Shown piece by piece: positions 29,583 to 33,786 of a stretch of DNA of 33,786 nt; the first letter of the stretch is position 1; every line of letters starts with the position of its first letter. Position numbers and translations under genes: made by a program. The DNA is from a virus: IMG/VR virus record IMGVR_UViG_3300030102_004535, positions 12,508 through 46,293 of that record. One strand, given 5' to 3'. The notes beneath the pieces are model-generated. The model worked only from the letters and a program-made list of their open reading frames with translations, had not been told where the DNA came from and ran no database searches.

Positions 29583-31367
29583 CTAGTTAGTGGGCAGTCC
29601 GGGACCACCTGCGGGTAAAGGTATTTGAGGTGGTTCCTGTGTACCCGGAGGTAACGCGCCTGTAACCACATTGTCAACAGTAGGCGGTTGCATTGCAGAA
29701 GGTGGCGCTCCCGGCATCATCGGTGGAGCAGCGCCTGCTGCGGGTGCCGGTGTCGGCGGTGGTCCGTCAGAAAGAACATCACGCATGTCCAACAGGTCAA
29801 GAAGTTTGACGACCAGTTTACTCTTATCGACATTCGGCGCTTGAGCCAAAATTGGGAGGTACTGTTGAAACTTCTGTAGTTGGATGATCTTGTGATTCTC
29901 GGTCGGGGAGTACGGCAGCGCGTCATAGTCAAAGTCGAGTGGCTGCTCATTTGGGTCACGCTCGGGACGAAGACGTAGCGTCTCTCGGCTAACGTCGAGC
30001 ACTTCCTGACTTCCGGTCAAACGTACAGGCAGCTTCGTATTCGGGTCAAGATACTCTTCATACAGCCCGATGATACGCTCTGATACTTCCTTCACAACGT
30101 CTTCAATTTGCTTTATTCTTCGTCCGTTTCTTGTTCGGGTCGCAGTGTCGGCAAGCGCGACCTCCGTAGCAACGTCCGCCACACCCACAACCCCCCGACT
30201 ATACTGAGGGATGCCGAGGATAAACTCAATGACCTGATTGCAGCGATTCCGCATTTCCCCGAACGTCGGAGAAAATGCAGGTACGGGGGTAGATCCGATG
30301 ATGTCGCGCAATGGGGCATTCGCTTTTCCTTGGATTGAAATCATGGTTCCCGGCTGATTTGCGTCAGCCAGCGCCGTCATGATGTCCTCGGGGTTGTCGG
30401 CTAGTGCGGTGTTGACTAGCATGACCGGGGTCGAGGTGTGCGCGTGCCATAGCTCAAGCGTATCAATCTCGTTCAAACGCTCTTGCAGGGACTGAACCAG
30501 CTTAACATCAGACAGGCCCGCTAGATCGGTCATGTTCTCGTTAAAGGTCAACATGACAAACGGGTTGCGGATGTAGCGGTATGGAAGCTCGCCCTCAAAC
30601 AAAGGCTCTTCTACATCTTCTAGGTAGTGGTAATACTTGCCCTCGCCTTGAAAGTCGTACACCTCATACACCGTGACCCACTTATACACGTCACGCGAAG
30701 CCTCGTTTAAGTGGTTCTTTTCCCGAACAGTGTCTCGGAGAAAAGTAGGGAACCCGCCAAACTTAGCCTTTTCTGCGACTTTTGTGTTGTACATCGCACC
30801 TTTCCTGCCCCGCTTCTTTGTGCGAGACTTGAACTCTGCTTGAGTGAGAACAGTCACCTCAATCAAGTAGCGAATGTCGTCAAACCTTGCGGCAGACATG
30901 TCGAAGAAAACGTAGCGTGGATCTACCGTAAACACCTCAGCAGTATTCTTGCGAAAGTTCCAGATGACCTTCATCAAGGCGCGTCCGCAAATGGCTGTGT
31001 TGGTCGCAGTCTTCCACAGCATAGAATGCAAGTTGTTTCTCTTGAAAGTGTCGTTGATGAGAGCTTCGCGGAAACGTGCGGCAGGACGCATCTTCTCGCT
31101 ACGAGCAGTAACCGTAACTTGCGGATTCTGAGGGCAGACATTGGCAATCATCGTGTCAATAAAAGCGTAGGGGTAGTTCGTCTCAAAGTTGACATCTTCC
31201 CCCGCGCCCGTACCGACAGGCCCAGAGCCGCTAGGTTGTTCGTTGCCCTGACTCCAATACTCTGACATGTACCACGAGCGCCAACGGTCCCAGTCGCGGC
31301 GCTCATGTCTTGATTTTGATTTATGGGTACGGATAATACCCTGAATCTGTTTGCCGCTAAGGCTCAT
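29583..31367 (-). CDS. Portal protein
   Basis: 594 aa, a typical portal size. The ATG at 31367 overlaps the previous stop (ATGA) and AGGGAG lies upstream. The start is helical and basic (MSLSGKQIQGIIRTHKSKS), then a typical portal clip/wing arrangement: NYPYAFIDTMIANVCPQNPQ near 85-105, then TNTAICGRALMKVIWNF, FTVDPRYVFFDMSAARFDD, and helical RNRCNQVIEFILGIP before a final AVGV-like hinge. The C-terminal 50 residues are Pro/Ala/Gly-rich and probably disordered. Portals form the twelvefold entry for DNA packaging. No protease fusion seen. Confidence 0.82.
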   Translation of the reverse strand: MSLSGKQIQGIIRTHKSKSRHERRDWDRWRSWYMSEYWSQGNEQPSGSGPVGTGAGEDVNFETNYPYAFIDTMIANVCPQNPQVTVTARSEKMRPAARFREALINDTFKRNNLHSMLWKTATNTAICGRALMKVIWNFRKNTAEVFTVDPRYVFFDMSAARFDDIRYLIEVTVLTQAEFKSRTKKRGRKGAMYNTKVAEKAKFGGFPTFLRDTVREKNHLNEASRDVYKWVTVYEVYDFQGEGKYYHYLEDVEEPLFEGELPYRYIRNPFVMLTFNENMTDLAGLSDVKLVQSLQERLNEIDTLELWHAHTSTPVMLVNTALADNPEDIMTALADANQPGTMISIQGKANAPLRDIIGSTPVPAFSPTFGEMRNRCNQVIEFILGIPQYSRGVVGVADVATEVALADTATRTRNGRRIKQIEDVVKEVSERIIGLYEEYLDPNTKLPVRLTGSQEVLDVSRETLRLRPERDPNEQPLDFDYDALPYSPTENHKIIQLQKFQQYLPILAQAPNVDKSKLVVKLLDLLDMRDVLSDGPPPTPAPAAGAAPPMMPGAPPSAMQPPTVDNVVTGALPPGTQEPPQIPLPAGGPGLPTN

Positions 31368-32947
31368 CGGTTGCTCCCTGTGTCTGTCTCTTCTTTTGCG
31401 ATAGTGGCCTGTGGGTCTGGCGACATAGGCGTTACCCTACTGCCCGTCTGTCCCAAGAACATAGAGCTTCGCGTTCCACCCGGAGTTCCCGCACCGGAGG
31501 AAACATTAGCGCCGGTTCCGCCGCGTCCGGTCATGCCTTGTATCGTTTCCCGCTTGACTTGGTTGAGGCGCTGCTCTCCTTGCTTGGTCCCGTAGTCACG
31601 GGCGGCGGATTGAACAGCGAGGGCGCGAAGGGCGTTGACATTGTCAATAACGCCTGTGGTTTTGTTAACAAAACCGTTGTCACGAGCATAGGTTTGAAAC
31701 TGTGGAGTGTCAGTAAACCGGCCTGCCGCACCGGGGTTTTTAGCAAGCTCTTGGTACAATCGAGTACGCTCAGTCATAAGATTTTGCTGCTGTTGAATCT
31801 CAAACGCAGGGATATTGCCCATTGCTATCTCACGAGCAGCCTCGTCGATGGTCCCGACAAAGTTGGGGTTACCTGTTCGTTCTCGCAAAAACTCTTGTGT
31901 GGCCTCAGCAAACTTAGGGGTGCTGATTGCAAGTTTATTAGCGACTTGATTGCGTCGATCGATAAGGGCGCTGTAGGATAGGTTGTTTGGATCGATCTCA
32001 CCCGTATCTCTATTGAGGCCGTACTTAATGACTAACTGCTCATCCGCTGGGCTAAGAGTGTTGTCGATACCTAAATCTGAAATTAGATTCTCGTCTTTCT
32101 TGGCAGCCTGAATGAGAATTTCAAGCTGACCGTAAAACTGCGCCATCTCGATAGAATCTTCAACTTGGCCAGCTTCTATGTCATCATAATTGAGCAACTC
32201 TCCGTTTTCGTCAAAGATTTCATGCTGAAATTTAACAGCGGTTTCTCTCAACTTATCGCGAAAAGCTGTAAGCTCTTCTACAGTTCTTAGGGGGTTGCCG
32301 CCTGTACGGATAATGTTGGCAACGTCTTTGTTGTTTAGCCCGCTACCGATAACGCCTTTGCCAAGCTGCCCTACTGTCTTGAGGGCCAAGTCCTCCACAC
32401 GGACATCAAGGGGCTTACCTGCGCTTTTTGTCCCCGACGCAATCCCTTTGAGCTTATCGAGAACTTTGTTAAATTCATCAAGTTCCGAGAGTTGCCGTTT
32501 CTGGCGAGCGTTTAAAGCGGTAGTCAATTGACTCGCCTCGTAGGTCGCGCGCTTGTAGGCTTCGTCCGCCATGTCTTTTGCAAGTGAGGCTGCTTGCTCT
32601 TGCGCTTTGTAAGTCCCGGTTGTTGTGGGGTCTGGCAAATCTTCGAGGCGGCCCAAGAGAGCATCTCGTCTAGCTTCGGCAGCGTCAAACCGGCTCTTTT
32701 GCCTAGCTGTCAGGCCGGATTGGATGCCCCTAATGTCGGGAAGAGGTGCTCCTCTAAAGCCTGCGGTACGGTACAAAAAGTCTCTTGCGCCTCGAACGCC
32801 CGGTTGAACGGCACGCTCGTAACGAGTAAGCTCTTGGTCCTGAAGCTCGCGAAGTCGTGCCGACATTAGTTCGTCTTGAATCTGAGACGGAGTGACCCCC
32901 AAGTCGCTATAAATGCGGGCTAGCGCCATGTCTTCATTTTCTGCCAT
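31364..32947 (-). CDS. Helical virion-type protein upstream of portal, 527 aa
   Basis: The ATG at 32947 follows GAGGTAGAC, and the stop overlaps the portal start by 4 bp, so the two are coupled. The protein is largely alpha-helical with charged coiled-coil stretches (LTARQKSRFDAAEARRDALLG, TERTRLYQELAKN) and a Gly/Thr/Ser-rich C-terminal end. No catalytic motif is seen. Its position before the portal differs from the usual location of internal virion proteins. It could be a small terminase-linked factor, a core protein or a head-completion protein; not recognised. Confidence 0.65.
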   Translation of the reverse strand: MAENEDMALARIYSDLGVTPSQIQDELMSARLRELQDQELTRYERAVQPGVRGARDFLYRTAGFRGAPLPDIRGIQSGLTARQKSRFDAAEARRDALLGRLEDLPDPTTTGTYKAQEQAASLAKDMADEAYKRATYEASQLTTALNARQKRQLSELDEFNKVLDKLKGIASGTKSAGKPLDVRVEDLALKTVGQLGKGVIGSGLNNKDVANIIRTGGNPLRTVEELTAFRDKLRETAVKFQHEIFDENGELLNYDDIEAGQVEDSIEMAQFYGQLEILIQAAKKDENLISDLGIDNTLSPADEQLVIKYGLNRDTGEIDPNNLSYSALIDRRNQVANKLAISTPKFAEATQEFLRERTGNPNFVGTIDEAAREIAMGNIPAFEIQQQQNLMTERTRLYQELAKNPGAAGRFTDTPQFQTYARDNGFVNKTTGVIDNVNALRALAVQSAARDYGTKQGEQRLNQVKRETIQGMTGRGGTGANVSSGAGTPGGTRSSMFLGQTGSRVTPMSPDPQATIAKEETDTGSNR

Positions 32948-32963
32948 AATGTCTACCTCTGTA

Positions 32964-33710
32964 TCAATAGCCTAAAGTGCGATAAAATGGCTCGACAGTA
33001 TCGTCATCTTCGACACCAAAAATATTGTACTGGCCCTTTGGAATGTTAAGGTTGGCGTCAATTTGAGGAAGGGGCGCTTCCGTGTCAGTGCCGGTATCCG
33101 TGGTGGTCACAGGGTCTTTGGTTTTCGTGTTCAACAAAGAATCGGAAATCAAGAGAGGCAGCGCGATTGTTACGGCCCTTTGGAGTCCCTCTTGAAGACC
33201 TGCGGCGAGTGGCCCCGGCCCGCTTGAAGGGACGCCCATATAGCGCGAGTACGCGGTCTGTCCCCGGCGGCGAACATCCTCGGCTTGCGCGTCCGCTATC
33301 TGAGCGCCAAGTTGCGCCGTTCCTTCTTGAGCAGTGCCGAGGGCCTGCTTGTAAATGTCAGACAAGTCAGCTTCGTCAATGCCGCCGTACAGAGACGCTT
33401 GAGCTAAGGCGTTTCGCAGTCCTACCTCTGCCTGCTGGGCAAGTCGGCCAGCCTGTTCCTTGTAGTCGTCAAACTGAATCGTTGAATCACGGAAGGGGTT
33501 CTTCTTAAAGCGCTCGTACCCCTTGAGGGCCTCTGACTGCTGATACTCTTCAAGCGTCATGCCTTTGTCGCGGTAAATTTCCTGTTCTGCGGGCGACATG
33601 TTTTTAAACTTGAAAAAGTCAGATATTCCTTGAAAATCAATAAAGGGCGCGGTGTCTTCCGGATCGCGCTGGCTTGGGTCCGGATTTTGAAACAGGTTCT
33701 GGGAGTTCAT
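32964..33710 (-). CDS. Hypothetical protein, 248 aa
   Basis: The ATG at 33710 follows GAGGTAGAC. The N-terminal half is polar and helical with the phrase YRDKGMTLEEYQQSEAL, the middle is Ala/Gln-rich helix (GRLAQQAEVGLRNALAQAS), a short hydrophobic run appears near 180-193 (VTIALPLLISDSLL), and the end is Thr/Asp-rich. The hydrophobic run could insert in a membrane or core. Ribosome-site style equals that of the next gene. Possibly an internal virion or ejection protein by design; no family recognised. Confidence 0.65.
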   Translation of the reverse strand: MNSQNLFQNPDPSQRDPEDTAPFIDFQGISDFFKFKNMSPAEQEIYRDKGMTLEEYQQSEALKGYERFKKNPFRDSTIQFDDYKEQAGRLAQQAEVGLRNALAQASLYGGIDEADLSDIYKQALGTAQEGTAQLGAQIADAQAEDVRRRGQTAYSRYMGVPSSGPGPLAAGLQEGLQRAVTIALPLLISDSLLNTKTKDPVTTTDTGTDTEAPLPQIDANLNIPKGQYNIFGVEDDDTVEPFYRTLGY

Positions 33711-33717
33711 GTCTACC

Positions 33718-33786
33718 TCACTCGTCGTCAGTGGCCTTAAAGTAGATAACCTTCATTGACCGTGCCCGCACTCGGCTTTGCTTGAC
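33718..33786 (-). CDS. 3' end of an upstream gene (partial)
   Basis: Frame open from the window edge to a TGA at 33718-33720, eight bases before the next ATG at 33710. The 22 visible residues end KVIYFKATDDE. The late unit's order makes a terminase subunit or head protein a fair guess, but 22 residues cannot support a name. Confidence 0.5.
   Translation of the reverse strand, partial: VKQSRVRARSMKVIYFKATDDE

Noticed and set aside
33775-33786. CTTGAC at the right edge as another TTGACA-type unit
   Set aside because: A single truncated copy inside the 3' end of a gene; no second unit at 11 bp.

Overview
The window is a piece of a double-stranded DNA tailed bacteriophage genome, most likely podovirus-like. 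The evidence is a portal, scaffold and major capsid cluster, two large tail-tube or nozzle-type proteins, a giant internal-virion-type protein, no tape-measure gene and no tail-sheath gene. Gene packing is extremely tight, with many ATGA and TAATG overlaps, and there are no host-type genes. The UDG-fused family A DNA polymerase, the FmdB-type zinc ribbon and the metallophosphoesterase fit an aquatic bacterial phage, but the host cannot be named from sequence alone. Both ends are cut. No large terminase subunit or phage RNA polymerase is visible and either may lie outside the window.

Left arm, plus strand, 1-8862 (replication, recombination and DNA metabolism). It holds the end of an SNF2-type helicase, a 98-bp array of nine TTGACA-like units on an 11-bp pitch that ends in a promoter, two small unknown genes, a Cas4/AddB-like PD-(D/E)XK nuclease with Fe-S cysteines, a RecA-like P-loop ATPase, and an SSB-like protein with a DDMPF tail. 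A 203-nt gene-free region that folds into two long hairpins follows. Then come a zinc-ribbon gene, an unknown gene, a UDG-exonuclease-polymerase fusion, an HTH/coiled-coil protein paired with a small SMC/RecF-like ATPase, and an NlpC/P60-type cell-wall hydrolase.

Right arm, minus strand, 33786-8864 (virion genes, read right to left). The order is an unknown gene tail, two helical proteins, portal, a run of very small basic or acidic proteins with an FmdB-like zinc ribbon, scaffold, major capsid protein, a cement-like protein, tail adaptor, a small protein, nozzle, two fibre or appendage-like proteins, a 2197-aa giant protein, and an XhlA/holin-like membrane protein. An internal promoter with a palindromic spacer follows. 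The last genes encode a second cement-like protein, unknown structural proteins, a metallophosphoesterase, a 58-aa peptide and two tandem paralogous 124-aa proteins.

The two arms converge at 8862/8864 with a single nucleotide between stop codons, so there is no room for an intergenic terminator. The lytic enzyme is the last gene of the plus-strand unit, while the holin-like candidate sits in the virion unit. The most unusual elements are the 11-bp TTGACA ladder (394-491), the two-hairpin structured RNA candidate (3519-3704), the promoter whose 17-bp spacer is itself a palindrome (12508-12536), and the HTH/mini-SMC pair (6753-8290).
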